Of a stretch of DNA of 64,000 nt, positions 56,049 to 64,000 are shown piece after piece. This stretch comes from Stenotrophomonas sp. ASS1 (GTDB lineage: Bacteria; Pseudomonadota; Gammaproteobacteria; Xanthomonadales; Xanthomonadaceae). The stretch covers positions 3,306,001-3,370,000 of the forward strand of contig NZ_CP031167.1 in NCBI RefSeq assembly GCF_004346925.1, written 5' to 3'. Position 1 is the stretch's first letter. Every line of letters starts with the position of its first letter. A model generated the notes under the pieces. That model searched no databases. It saw nothing but the letters and a program-made list of their open reading frames with translations, and had not been told where the DNA came from. Made by a program: the position numbers and the translations under genes.

Positions 56049-57157
56049 CTTCCCCCGCCCTGCTGCAGGTCGCCGTTGGCGGCGACCGCCCCTACTCCAT
56101 CACCATCGGCGCTGGTGCCCAGACCGACGGCACCGCGTTGGCCTCGCATGTGCGCGGCCGCCACGTGCTGCTGCTCAGCGACAGCGAAGTCGCCCCGCGC
56201 TATCTGGCATCGGTCAAACAGACGCTGCTGGCCGCACGCGCGGACCTGATCATCGGCGAGCACGTGCTGGCTGCCGGCGAAGCCTCCAAGACCCTGGCCG
56301 AGTTCGGCCGCGCGATCGAAGCACTGGCCGCGCTCGGTGCCACCCGCGACGCCTGCGTGTTCGCCCTCGGCGGCGGCGTGGTCGGTGACCTTGCCGGTTT
56401 CGCTGCCGCCTGCTGGATGCGCGGGGTGGACTGCGTGCAGCTGCCGACCACCCTGTTGGCGATGGTCGATTCGTCCGTGGGCGGCAAGACCGCGGTCGAC
56501 ATTCCGGCCGGCAAGAACCTGGTCGGCGCGTTCCATCCGCCGCGCGCGGTCATTGCCGATACCCGCGTGCTGGCCACCCTGCCACCGCGCGAGCTGCGCG
56601 CCGGCCTGGCCGAAGTGGTGAAGTACGGCGCGCTGGGCGATGCAGTGTTCTTCGAATGGCTGCAGCAGCATGCCGATGCGCTGCTGGCCGGCGAAGACAA
56701 CGTGCTTTCTGAAGCCATCGCGCGCAGTTGCCGGCACAAGGCCGCCATCGTCGAGCGCGATCCGTTCGAGAAGGGGGAACGTGCCCTGCTCAACCTGGGA
56801 CACACCTTCGGCCACGCCATCGAGACCGAACAGGGCTACTCCGCCCCCGGCCGCGATGCGCTGAACCATGGCGAGGCGGTGGCGGTGGGCATGGTGCTGG
56901 CGGCGAAGCTGTCCACCGACCTGGGCCTGGCCGACGATGCCGACCGTGCGCGCCTGCAGGCCCTGCTGGAACGCCTCGGCCTGCCGGTGGCGATCCCCGC
57001 AGGACTGGATCCGCAGGCCCTGCTCGGCCGCATGCGGCTGGACAAGAAGAACGTGGCCGGCCGCCTGCGCCTGGTGCTGTGGCGTGGCATGGGCCGCGCC
57101 GAAGTGGTGCCGGACGTGGATGAGGCAGCGGTGCTGAAGGTGCTGTCGGTCCGGTAG
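56045..57157 (+). CDS. aroB: 3-dehydroquinate synthase
   Basis: A 370-residue NAD-dependent enzyme that converts DAHP to 3-dehydroquinate, the second shikimate step. ATG 56045 overlaps the aroK stop. Conserved sites are [61 protein letters not shown], and the metal-binding HTFGHAIET (with NLGHTFGHA). The order aroK-aroB is common. Its TAG stop is the TAG of a GTAGTGCCGGCC SMAG element. Confidence 0.97.
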   Translation: MTSPALLQVAVGGDRPYSITIGAGAQTDGTALASHVRGRHVLLLSDSEVAPRYLASVKQTLLAARADLIIGEHVLAAGEASKTLAEFGRAIEALAALGATRDACVFALGGGVVGDLAGFAAACWMRGVDCVQLPTTLLAMVDSSVGGKTAVDIPAGKNLVGAFHPPRAVIADTRVLATLPPRELRAGLAEVVKYGALGDAVFFEWLQQHADALLAGEDNVLSEAIARSCRHKAAIVERDPFEKGERALLNLGHTFGHAIETEQGYSAPGRDALNHGEAVAVGMVLAAKLSTDLGLADDADRARLQALLERLGLPVAIPAGLDPQALLGRMRLDKKNVAGRLRLVLWRGMGRAEVVPDVDEAAVLKVLSVR

Positions 57158-57255
57158 TGCCGGCCGCTGGCCGGCAATCCTGCCGCGCAGCCTGGTAGTG
57201 CCGGCCGCTGACCGGCTTCCCCGCTCATGACGTTGCCGGCCAACGGCCGGTACGA
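57155..57255. repeat. Three SMAG elements after aroB
   Basis: GTAGTGCCGGCC-type palindromes start at about 57154 and 57195, and a complementary CCGGCCAACGGCCGG copy at 57235. The first element begins inside the aroB stop codon. Confidence 0.85.
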
Positions 57256-57300
57256 CCGCGTTGCGGCCGGGGTCACCCTGGCCCCGCTACAATCGGCGCC

Positions 57301-57540
57301 ATGCACGTCTACCTGCAACATCCCGACGCCGGTGCGCAGGCACCGCGCTTCCTGCGCCTGAGCCTGCAGCCGGATCTGTTCGGCGGCTGGGAACTGCTGC
57401 GCGAGAGCGGCCGCGTCGGCAGCCGCTCGCAGCTGCGGCGCGAGCTGTTCCTGCAGGCCGACGAAGCCCGCCATGCCTTCGAGAAGGCCCGCGATGCCGA
57501 ACTGCATCGCGGCTTCCAGATCCTTTCGCACGGCGACTGA
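57301..57540 (+). CDS. WGR-domain small protein
   Basis: A 79-residue protein matching the WGR domain pattern: [35 protein letters not shown], then a helix [21 protein letters not shown] domains often bind nucleic acids or act in DNA-repair contexts; here the domain stands alone. A TACAAT -10 (57288-57293) lies only 8 bases before the ATG, so the mRNA may be leaderless. hemE follows 36 bp later, making a short operon plausible. Confidence 0.78.
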   Translation: MHVYLQHPDAGAQAPRFLRLSLQPDLFGGWELLRESGRVGSRSQLRRELFLQADEARHAFEKARDAELHRGFQILSHGD

Positions 57541-57575
57541 CGCCGCTGCCAACTTTCGTCCAAGGAATGCCCATC

Positions 57576-58649
57576 GTGACCAGCCCTCTCCGCAACGATC
57601 GCCTGCTGCGCGCCCTGCGCCGCGAACCGGTGGACTGCACCCCCGTCTGGCTGATGCGCCAGGCCGGCCGCTACCTGCCGGAGTACCGCGCAACCCGGGC
57701 CAAGGCCGGCAGCTTCCTGGCCATGGCCAAGAACCCGGAGATCGCCTGCGAAGTCACGCTGCAGCCGCTGCGCCGCTTCCCGCTGGACGCCGCCATCCTG
57801 TTCTCGGACATCCTCACCATTCCCGATGCGATGGGCCTGGAGCTCTACTTCGTCGAAGGCGAAGGCCCCAAGTTCCGCCACCCGGTACGAGATGAAGCGG
57901 CCATCGCCAGGCTGGCGGTGCCGGACATGGAACAGGACCTGGGCTATGTGATGGACGCGGTGCGCCTGATCCGTCGCGAGCTGGACGGCCAGGTGCCGCT
58001 GATCGGTTTCTCCGGCAGCCCGTGGACGCTGGCCTGCTACATGGTGGAAGGCGGCGGCAGCAAGGACTTCGCGCGGATCAAGGCGATGGCACTGAACCAT
58101 CCGCAGGCCCTGCACCGCCTGCTGGAGGTCACCACCGAGGCGGTGATCGCCTATCTCGGCGCGCAGCGCGCGGCCGGTGCACAGGCGCTGCAGGTATTCG
58201 ATACCTGGGGTGGCGTGCTGTCGCCGTCGATGTACCGCGAGTTCTCGCTGCGCTACCTGCAGCGGATTGCCGAGGGCCTGGAGCGCGGCGAAGGCAACGA
58301 GCGCACCCCGCTGATCCTGTTCGGCAAGGGCACCGGCCTGCATCTGGAAGCGCTGTCGCAGACCGGTGCCGATGCGCTGGGCCTGGACTGGACGCTGGAT
58401 CTGGACGAGGCGATGCGCCGCACCGGCGGCCGCGTCGCCCTGCAGGGCAACCTCGACCCGACCACCCTGTACGCCTCGCCGGATGCGATCGCCGCCGCAG
58501 CAGCACGCGTGCTCGACACCTATGCCGCCGGCAACGGTGGTTCGCGCGAGGGCCATGTGTTCAACCTCGGCCACGGCATGTCGCCGGACATGGACCCGGC
58601 GCACGTGCAGGTGCTGGTCGACGCGGTGCACGCGCACAGCCAGCGCTGA
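57576..58649 (+). CDS. hemE: Uroporphyrinogen decarboxylase
   Basis: A 357-residue enzyme that decarboxylates uroporphyrinogen III to coproporphyrinogen III in haem biosynthesis. Conserved sites are [56 protein letters not shown] and [15 protein letters not shown] use GTG 57576, with AAGGA nine bases upstream; the ATG at 57567 would have its ribosome site only one base away. It follows the WGR gene. Confidence 0.96.
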   Translation: MTSPLRNDRLLRALRREPVDCTPVWLMRQAGRYLPEYRATRAKAGSFLAMAKNPEIACEVTLQPLRRFPLDAAILFSDILTIPDAMGLELYFVEGEGPKFRHPVRDEAAIARLAVPDMEQDLGYVMDAVRLIRRELDGQVPLIGFSGSPWTLACYMVEGGGSKDFARIKAMALNHPQALHRLLEVTTEAVIAYLGAQRAAGAQALQVFDTWGGVLSPSMYREFSLRYLQRIAEGLERGEGNERTPLILFGKGTGLHLEALSQTGADALGLDWTLDLDEAMRRTGGRVALQGNLDPTTLYASPDAIAAAAARVLDTYAAGNGGSREGHVFNLGHGMSPDMDPAHVQVLVDAVHAHSQR

Positions 58650-58708
58650 GCATTGCGCATGCGGTTGCGGCGCGATGTTGATCGCGCCGTGACCCGCAGT
58701 GCGCGATC

Positions 58709-60151
58709 ATGACGACCCCCACGCTGCACCGGCCACACCCCATGTCCACATCGCCATCGACCTACACCCGCCAGCGCCCCCTGCTGTGGCTGGTTTCGTT
58801 GGCGATCTTCATGCAGATGCTGGACTCGACCATCGTCAACACGGCCTTGCCGGCGATGGCGGCCAGCCTGGGCGAAAGCCCGCTGCAGATGCAGTCGGTG
58901 GTGTTCAGCTACGCATTGGCGGTAGCCACCTTCATTCCCGCCTCAGGATGGATCGCCGACCGCTACGGCACGCGTCGTACCTTCCTGGTAGCGATCATCC
59001 TGTTCACCCTCGGCTCGCTGGCCTGCGCGCTGGCCCAGCACCTGCACCAGCTGGTTGGGGCACGTGTGCTGCAGGGTATCGGCGGTGCGATGCTGCTGCC
59101 GGTCGGCCGCCTGGCAGTGATGCGTTCGGTGCCACGCGAGGACTTCCTGCGCGCGATGAGCTTCATCGCCATCCCCGCGCTGGTCGGCCCGTTGATCGGC
59201 CCGACGTTGGGTGGCTGGCTGGTCGAGATCGCGTCGTGGCACTGGGTGTTCCTGATCAACCTGCCGATCGGCGTGATCGGTTTCATCGCCGCGATGAAGA
59301 TCATGCCCGACCACTACGCCAGCCATCGCACCCGTTTCGACCTGCGCGGCTACATCATGCTGGCCTTTGCGATGGTGGTGCTGTCGCTGGCGCTGGACGG
59401 CATCTCCGGGCTCGGAACGCCACATGCGCTGGTGATGCTGATGACCGTGGCCGGCCTGGCCGCACTGGTCGGTTACTGGCTGCATGCCGCCAACTCCACC
59501 GCGCCGTTGTTCTCGCTGGCCCTGTTCCGCGTGCCCAGCTACCGCATCGGCATCCTTGGCAACCTGTTCTCGCGCATCGGCAGCAGCGCCATGCCGATGC
59601 TGATCCCGCTGCTGCTGCAGGTCGGCCTGGGCCTTGGCCCGATGAACGCCGGCCTGATGATGGTGCCGGTGGCGGCGGCCGGCATGGTGTCGAAGAAGCT
59701 GGCGGTGAAGCTGGTCGAGCGCTACGGCTACCGCCGCGTGCTGATGGTCAACACCGTGCTGGTGGGCCTGGCGATGGCCAGCTTCATCCTGATGACACCC
59801 GGCCAGCACCTGGCCTGGCGCCTGCTGCAGCTGGCGTTCTTCGGCGCGGTCAATTCACTGCAGTTCACCGTGATGAACACCGTGACGCTGCGGGATCTGG
59901 ATCGCGAGTTCGCCAGTTCCGGCAACAGCCTGCTGTCGATGGTGATGATGCTCGCCGCCGGTTTCGGTGCCGCGGCGGCCGGCAGCCTGCTGGCCGCGTT
60001 CGGCAATCACCTGGACAGCAACAGCGCCACCGCGGCACTGCATGCGACGTTCCTGTGCGTGGGCGCGATCACTCTGACCTCGACGATGATCTTCTGGCAG
60101 CTGCCGGACACCAAGCCGGAGCCACGGCAGGTCGAGCACGTCGCGGAGTGA
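58709..60151 (+). CDS. MFS drug-efflux transporter, DHA2 type (MdtD-like)
   Basis: A 480-residue protein with about fourteen transmembrane helices. Characteristic DHA2 motifs are the first helix WLVSLAIFMQMLDSTIVNTALPAM, motif A GWIADRYGTRRTFLVAI, and motif C IPALVGPLIGPTLGGWLVEIASWHWVFLINLPIGV. It resembles E. coli MdtD and the EmrB group; neighbours do not identify a substrate. ATG 58709 is the first start; MSTSPST at 58742 is an alternative. Its stop is followed at once by the second composite element. Confidence 0.9.
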   Translation: MTTPTLHRPHPMSTSPSTYTRQRPLLWLVSLAIFMQMLDSTIVNTALPAMAASLGESPLQMQSVVFSYALAVATFIPASGWIADRYGTRRTFLVAIILFTLGSLACALAQHLHQLVGARVLQGIGGAMLLPVGRLAVMRSVPREDFLRAMSFIAIPALVGPLIGPTLGGWLVEIASWHWVFLINLPIGVIGFIAAMKIMPDHYASHRTRFDLRGYIMLAFAMVVLSLALDGISGLGTPHALVMLMTVAGLAALVGYWLHAANSTAPLFSLALFRVPSYRIGILGNLFSRIGSSAMPMLIPLLLQVGLGLGPMNAGLMMVPVAAAGMVSKKLAVKLVERYGYRRVLMVNTVLVGLAMASFILMTPGQHLAWRLLQLAFFGAVNSLQFTVMNTVTLRDLDREFASSGNSLLSMVMMLAAGFGAAAAGSLLAAFGNHLDSNSATAALHATFLCVGAITLTSTMIFWQLPDTKPEPRQVEHVAE

Positions 60152-60313
60152 GGGGGTTCGGCAGGGTTGCACCCTGCACCCGCAGAGGCCCAACCCGAAG
60201 CAACAGCAACAGCAACAGCAACAGCGAGCATTCCGTGGGATGGCGGGGCAGTGTGGGCTTGCAGGACACGCCGTAAACCCGTCCATGAAGTGACCCCCGA
60301 GACTTGGACGGGG

Positions 60314-61147
60314 TCAGGCGGCCGATTGGGCCTGCTCCCGGTACTTTACCGGGCTCAGACCTTTCAGTTTCAGTTTGATGCGTTCTTCGTTGTAGTACTG
60401 GATGTATTCCACCAGCCCAGCCTCCAGACTCTCGAGGCTGTCAAAGCTGTTCAGGTAGAAGAATTCCGACTTCAGCGTTCCAAAGAAGCTCTCCATCGCC
60501 GCATTGTCCAGGCAGTTGCCGCGCCGGGACATGCTTTGCTTCAACGAGTGCTTTTCCAGCATGTGCCGGTAGTTTTCATGCTGGTACTGCCAGCCCTGGT
60601 CGGAGTGGATCATGGGGCGCTCATCCGGGGAAAGCTTCTTGATGGCCTCCTCCAGCATTTGACCCACCAGATCAAATACGGGCCGACGCTTGATCTGATA
60701 AGCCACGATTTCGCCGTTGTAGAGGTCCATGATCGGCGACAGGTATAGCTTCATGCCCTGCACCTTGAACTCGGTCACGTCAGTCACCCACTTCTGGTTG
60801 GGCCGCTCGGCATGGAACTGGCGATTGAGGTCATTGCCAACCACAACATTGGCCGCCCCCTTGAAGGCCTGGTAGCGCTTCACACGCACCCGCGATTTCA
60901 GCCCCATCTCCCCCATCAGGCGCTGAACCCGCTTGTGATTGGTCCGATGACCCTGATTGGCTAATTCCAGCGTCACCGTGCGATAGCCATAGCGCCCTTG
61001 GCTTTGATCGTAGATTGCACGGATGCGCTCGCACAGGGCTGCCTCATCCTGATCCGGATGGGCCAGGACATGGTTCTGGTAATAGAACGTACTGCGTGAC
61101 AGCTCAGCTGCTTCGAGCAGAAGCGACAGCGTATGAACCTGCCTCAA
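60314..61147 (-). CDS. IS3-family transposase OrfB (DDE integrase core)
   Basis: A 277-residue catalytic subunit. The DDE triad sits in WVTDVTEFKV (first D), HSDQGWQY (second D) and NAAMESFFGTLK (E), with the HTH_21-like N-terminal part LLLEAAELSRSTFYYQNHV. The apparent TTG start at 61147 overlaps the OrfA stop; true expression is probably through a -1 frameshift from OrfA, for which an A7 run is present. Complete, no frameshift seen, so the IS may be active. Confidence 0.94.
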   Translation of the reverse strand: MRQVHTLSLLLEAAELSRSTFYYQNHVLAHPDQDEAALCERIRAIYDQSQGRYGYRTVTLELANQGHRTNHKRVQRLMGEMGLKSRVRVKRYQAFKGAANVVVGNDLNRQFHAERPNQKWVTDVTEFKVQGMKLYLSPIMDLYNGEIVAYQIKRRPVFDLVGQMLEEAIKKLSPDERPMIHSDQGWQYQHENYRHMLEKHSLKQSMSRRGNCLDNAAMESFFGTLKSEFFYLNSFDSLESLEAGLVEYIQYYNEERIKLKLKGLSPVKYREQAQSAA

Positions 61148-61665
61148 TCCTTGGACGGCTTGCGCTTTGCGTCCTGCGCCGCCTGCTCTTCCCGGATCAA
61201 GGCATCGAGTTTTTTTAGGTAGTCGGTCTCCGCACGCAGATAGGCGACTTCCTTGAGCAGCTCATCGCGGCTCATATCTTCAGGCGGCTTGGACGAACGG
61301 GTCTTCTTCATCGGCTTTCGGGGCGGCGGCGGAGGGGGTGCCAACGCTTGGGCACCGCCTTGAGCATACAGGCGCCGCCATCGCCCCACCGCGCCGGCAT
61401 CGCCAATTTGAAAGTAGGTGGTGGCCTCGCGCCCGGACAGGCCGTCCTGGCTCATCTTCTCCAGGACAGCCAGCTTGAACGGGAGGTCATAGGACCGGGC
61501 CTGGCGATGAAATCCCCGCCAACCATGCAGCCGATAGGTCGCCACCCAGCGCCTGACCGTGGAGAACTCCAGGCCGTGGCGACGGGCAATGGCTTTGACC
61601 GATGTGGAGGTCTTGCAGGCCTCTTTGGCGACCTGCAGTTTGAAACGCGCGTCGTATTTGTTCAT
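61144..61665 (-). CDS. IS3-family transposase OrfA (helix-turn-helix)
   Basis: A 173-residue DNA-binding subunit. ATG 61665 (MNKYDARFKLQVAKEACK) has GAGGG upstream. Two helix-turn-helix units are visible (SVKAIARRHGLEFSTVRRWVATYRLHG and GLSGREATTYFQIGDAGAVGRWRRLYAQGG), followed by a proline-rich linker and a leucine-zipper-like coil (ELLKEVAYLRAETDYLKKLDAL). The zipper region is where the frameshift site lies. Confidence 0.93.
   Translation of the reverse strand: MNKYDARFKLQVAKEACKTSTSVKAIARRHGLEFSTVRRWVATYRLHGWRGFHRQARSYDLPFKLAVLEKMSQDGLSGREATTYFQIGDAGAVGRWRRLYAQGGAQALAPPPPPPRKPMKKTRSSKPPEDMSRDELLKEVAYLRAETDYLKKLDALIREEQAAQDAKRKPSKD
61210..61216 (-). other. A7 slippery site for programmed -1 frameshifting in the IS
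   Basis: On the minus strand CTAAAAAAACTC encodes LKKL in OrfA. A -1 slip there enters a frame that stays open through to OrfB, giving a fused OrfAB transposase. IS3-family elements commonly use such A-rich heptamers. Confidence 0.75.
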
Positions 61666-61952
61666 GTATCCCTCGGGGTTGGATCTAGCGTCCAACTCCC
61701 GGGGGTCACTTCACCATGGGGGCTCGATGGCGCCATCCATGGCGCCAACGGTCCTGCAAGCCCACACCGCCCCACCTCTGACAGGTTCACGCGGCTGTGG
61801 GTAACGGCGACTGTTGGAACGCGCGGTTGTTGGTAGGTGTCGACCTTGGTCGACACATCTGTCAGATATCGAATTCCAGATTGGGGTCAGAGCCCGTTGC
61901 GCGCCAACGGGATCCGACCCCGTGCTCCGACAGATCGCGGAAAACTGTCGAA

Positions 61953-62213
61953 GGCGGGGAGGGTCCGGTTGCGGGGGCGTGAGCCGCATGGGCCCGAGGC
62001 ATGCCTCGGGCGAGTTGGGCAGGAGGCCCAACCCCGGTCTTGCCGTGTGCGCAGGACAGCGCACACGAGCAAGCGGCGACCGAGCTTACATGGGTGAGGG
62101 CGCTTTGCTTGCGAAGCACCGCTTCGCAAGCGCCCGAACGCACAGCCGCCAGCGGCTGGGCCGGGCCCCGGAGGGGGACTTGCAGCGTCCCCCGCAACCG
62201 GACCCACCCCGCC
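61953..62213. repeat. 25-bp stem with a 211-base multi-hairpin loop
   Basis: Arms 61953-61977 and 62189-62213 pair with one mismatch. The loop (61978-62188) contains further palindromes: CCCGAGGCATGCCTCGGG, GTTGGGC/GCCCAAC, GTGTGCGC/GCGCACAC and GGGCGCTT/AAGCGCCC, each in order. It would fold into a branched structure if transcribed; no protein frame of family character is found. Confidence 0.8.
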
Positions 62214-62286
62214 ATCCCACGGATTGCACGCTTTTGACGTTGACGTTGCTTCTGCAGGTGCAGGGCTGCAAGCCCTGCAATAATCC

Positions 62287-64000
62287 CTACCTTCCCATCA
62301 CCCGGGCGATCGCTTCCACCAGCAGTTCCCCGGTCACCGGCTTGCGCAGGAAGCCACCGATGCCGGCCGCCTCCACCTGCTGCTGCAGGTCCGGGTCGGT
62401 ACGTGCGGTCACCGCCAGCAGTGGCAGCATGTAGCCCTGGTTGCGCAGATGCTGGGCCAGCTCGAAGCCGCTCAGGCCCGGCAGGTCGAGATCCAGCAGG
62501 CCGACGTCGAAATCACCGGCACTGATCTCACGCAGTGCCGCCAGCGCATGGCCCGCATGTACCACCTCGTGCCCGCGCGCACTCAGCAGCCCGCGCACCA
62601 CATCGGCCACAGTCGCGTCGTCCTCCACCAGCAGTACCCGCAATGGCGGCATGTTGGCCGCGTCCTCGCGGTGCGTTTCACCATCTGCTTCGGCATCGGC
62701 ATCGACCACCATCGGCAACGGCAACGTCACGCCGAAGCAGGTGCCGCGACCGAGCTGGCTCTCCACCTGGATCCGCCCCTGCATCGCATGCGCCAGTTCG
62801 CGGCAGATCGCCAGGCCCAGGCCACTGCCGCCGTACTGCGCCGCGGTACGTGCACCATCGGCCTGCTCGAAGCGGCGGAACAGGCGTTGCTGTTGCTCCT
62901 GGCTGATGCCGGGGCCGGTGTCGCGCACTTCGAAATGCAGCGATCGCAGCTCGGCGTCGCTGCGCGCGTGCAGGGTGATGGTGCCGCGGCTGGTGAACTT
63001 GACCGCATTCGAAAGCAGGTTCAGCAGGATCTGCCGTACCCGCATCGAGTCGCCGGTGGCCTGCAGGCCGGGCGGCAACTGGTTGTCGAGGGTGAAGCGC
63101 AGGCCCTTCTGTGCAGCCAACGGGCCCATCAGCGCCGCCAGGTCCTGCAGCAGGCAGCTCAGCGCGAACGGCTTGGACTGCAACTCCAGACGGCCCGATT
63201 CGATCCGCGCCAGGTCCAGCGCATCGTTGACCAGATGCAGCAGGTGCTCGCCGGCGTGGCGGATTGATTGTGTATAGCCGCGCTGCTGCGGATCCAGCGG
63301 TGAGGACAGCAGCAGCTCGCTCATGCCGAGCACACCGGTCATCGGCGTGCGGATCTCATGACCAAGGTTGGCCAGGAAGCGGGTCTTGGCCGCCGACGCC
63401 TGCTCGGCCAGCTCCTGCTTGTGCAGCGCCAGCTGATAGGCGTGGCGACGCTGCAGGCGCCGACGGTACAGCCAGGCGAACCAGCTGGTCAGCAGCAGCG
63501 CGAACGAGGCCAGCACCAGCAGGCCAGACAGGCTGCGCCACCACGGTGGCTGCACGCGGAATTCCAGGCTCTGCACCCGTGACCAGACATGGTCGGCCGA
63601 CCGCGCCTGCACTTCCAGCCGATAGCTGCCCGGTGCCAGCCGCGAGAACAGGCGCTCACCGGCCGGTCCCACTTCCACCCAGTCCGGGTCATAGCCGGCC
63701 AACCGGTAACGATAGGTATTGGACGCCGAATCGGCGAACGACAACAGGCGCGCGACGATGCGCAGATCGCGGTCGCCATCGGCGATCTGCAACGGCGTGT
63801 CGTGGGTGAGGTCCAGCACCTGCTCGTTGCGGCGCACCTCCACCCGCTCGATCACCAGCGGCGCACGCCGCATCGAGGGCCGCACCTGCTCCGGGTCGAA
63901 CACCACCACACCGGACGGCGTACCCGCCACCAGATGGCCGTCTCCCGACATCACCAGCGTGTGCTCGCGGAATTCCTGGCTCGGCAGGCCGTCATGCACG
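62287..64000 (-). CDS. Hybrid sensor histidine kinase/response regulator (5' end outside window)
   Basis: C-terminal 570 residues of a large two-component hybrid; the N-terminal part lies beyond the window edge. In order are seen a Y_Y_Y-like beta domain (YRYRLAGYDPDWVEVGPAGERLFSRLAPGSY), one transmembrane helix (LLVLASFALLLTSWFAWLY), HisKA with FLANLGHEIRTPMTGVLG, the ATPase domain (LLNLLSNAVKFTSRG, DTGPGIS, GGSGLGLAICREL), and a receiver with its Asp in FDVGLLDLDLPGLSGFEL and K in FLRKPVTG. Such proteins usually begin with a periplasmic beta-propeller. Ligand unknown. Confidence 0.93.
   Translation of the reverse strand, partial: VHDGLPSQEFREHTLVMSGDGHLVAGTPSGVVVFDPEQVRPSMRRAPLVIERVEVRRNEQVLDLTHDTPLQIADGDRDLRIVARLLSFADSASNTYRYRLAGYDPDWVEVGPAGERLFSRLAPGSYRLEVQARSADHVWSRVQSLEFRVQPPWWRSLSGLLVLASFALLLTSWFAWLYRRRLQRRHAYQLALHKQELAEQASAAKTRFLANLGHEIRTPMTGVLGMSELLLSSPLDPQQRGYTQSIRHAGEHLLHLVNDALDLARIESGRLELQSKPFALSCLLQDLAALMGPLAAQKGLRFTLDNQLPPGLQATGDSMRVRQILLNLLSNAVKFTSRGTITLHARSDAELRSLHFEVRDTGPGISQEQQQRLFRRFEQADGARTAAQYGGSGLGLAICRELAHAMQGRIQVESQLGRGTCFGVTLPLPMVVDADAEADGETHREDAANMPPLRVLLVEDDATVADVVRGLLSARGHEVVHAGHALAALREISAGDFDVGLLDLDLPGLSGFELAQHLRNQGYMLPLLAVTARTDPDLQQQVEAAGIGGFLRKPVTGELLVEAIARVMGR

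Larger units (their letters stand above)
60283..61716. mobile_element. IS3-family insertion sequence (IS150-like group) with 3-bp target duplication
   Basis: A 1428-bp element (60286-61713) with imperfect terminal inverted repeats: left TGAAGTGACCCCCGAGAC, right complement TGAAGTGACCCCCGGGAG, followed on both by TTGGACG. The 3-bp direct repeat CCA (60283-60285 and 61714-61716) is the target duplication. It encodes OrfA and OrfB on the minus strand. It lies in the left arm loop of a composite element, whose sequence is restored if IS plus one CCA are removed. Confidence 0.92.
60156..62280. repeat. Composite palindromic intergenic element, copy 2, interrupted by an IS
   Basis: The reverse-complement counterpart of 9663-10213. 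It has TTCGGCAGGG terminal motifs, a CAACAG-repeat tract, and a 26-bp inverted stem (arms 60242-60267 and 61751-61776) now split by the IS. It continues with a SMAG GTCGACC palindrome (about 61833-61856), a GGGGTCAGA hairpin (61883-61921), and a second 25-bp stem (61953-61977/62189-62213, one mismatch) enclosing a 211-base loop with many nested hairpins. Without the IS it is about 694 bp. It extends from just after the DHA2 gene to just before the kinase gene. Confidence 0.8.

Noticed and set aside
60152-62286. The IS and flanking palindromes as part of a larger mobile island
   Set aside because: Core genes lie on both sides, the target duplication is confined to the IS, and no integrase, phage or conjugation gene is present.

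Overview
The window is a stretch of GC-rich gammaproteobacterial chromosome that most resembles the Stenotrophomonas maltophilia complex (Xanthomonadaceae). The clearest sign is the intergenic DNA. It is full of short GTAG-ended palindromes of the SMAG (Stenotrophomonas maltophilia GTAG) REP-like class, in several sequence families. Gene content and order fit as well: hflK-hflC-DUF2065-purA, pbpC next to a bacterial alpha-2-macroglobulin gene, an acnD/prpF-type methylcitrate operon, a glycine riboswitch before gcvP, and a lipid A modification cluster. No tRNA, rRNA, prophage or CRISPR array was seen. Species assignment is inference.

Layout. 0-2.9 kb: end of a CstA transporter with its small YbdD partner, a DUF819 membrane protein behind a terminator-like leader, and a glyoxalase-fold protein. 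2.9-3.3 kb: a tandem array of about ten SMAG hairpins. 3.3-9.7 kb: a sensor kinase/response regulator pair divergent from an ArnT-like glycosyltransferase, a PAP2 phosphatase and an EptA-like phosphoethanolamine transferase, probably one envelope-charge and polymyxin-tolerance module. 9.66-10.21 kb: a composite intergenic element. 10.3-15.3 kb: an M2 zinc dipeptidase lipoprotein whose 3' end and terminator are duplicated, a hypothetical gene, a siderophore-interacting flavoprotein and a Bcr/CflA-type exporter. 15.5-18.7 kb: tandem glycine riboswitch and gcvP. 18.7-27.5 kb: a VOC protein, amino-acid permease, PAS-AraC regulator, H1-like protein, secreted hypothetical protein, chemoreceptor, L,D-transpeptidase, M23 peptidase and membrane hypothetical.

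27.5-31.7 kb: hflK-hflC-DUF2065-purA. 31.8-35.6 kb: AcuI-type reductase, PilH-like regulator, CbpA-type co-chaperone, peroxiredoxin and ferritin-like protein. 35.7-43.1 kb: pbpC and the alpha-2-macroglobulin. 43.3-53.3 kb: a complete methylcitrate (propionate) pathway. prpB-prpC-acnD-prpF-prpD lie on the minus strand, with divergent sigma54 activator gene prpR. A good -24/-12 promoter is visible before prpB, and a parDE toxin-antitoxin pair sits between acnD and prpF. 53.4-60.2 kb: NIF3-like protein, pdxH, a D-glycerate-3-kinase-like protein, dodecin, aroK-aroB, a WGR protein, hemE and a DHA2-type exporter. 60.2-62.3 kb: a second, inverted copy of the composite element, broken by an IS3-family insertion. 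62.3-64 kb: a hybrid sensor kinase cut by the window edge.

Most genes are ordinary core metabolism. The less ordinary content is in the non-coding DNA. It includes two related composite palindromic elements, one with an IS whose clean removal restores the ancestral arm. It also includes 180-bp and 90-bp tandem SMAG arrays, three genes whose TAG stop is supplied by a SMAG-type end, a duplicated gene end plus terminator, and an attenuator-like leader before the DUF819 gene.
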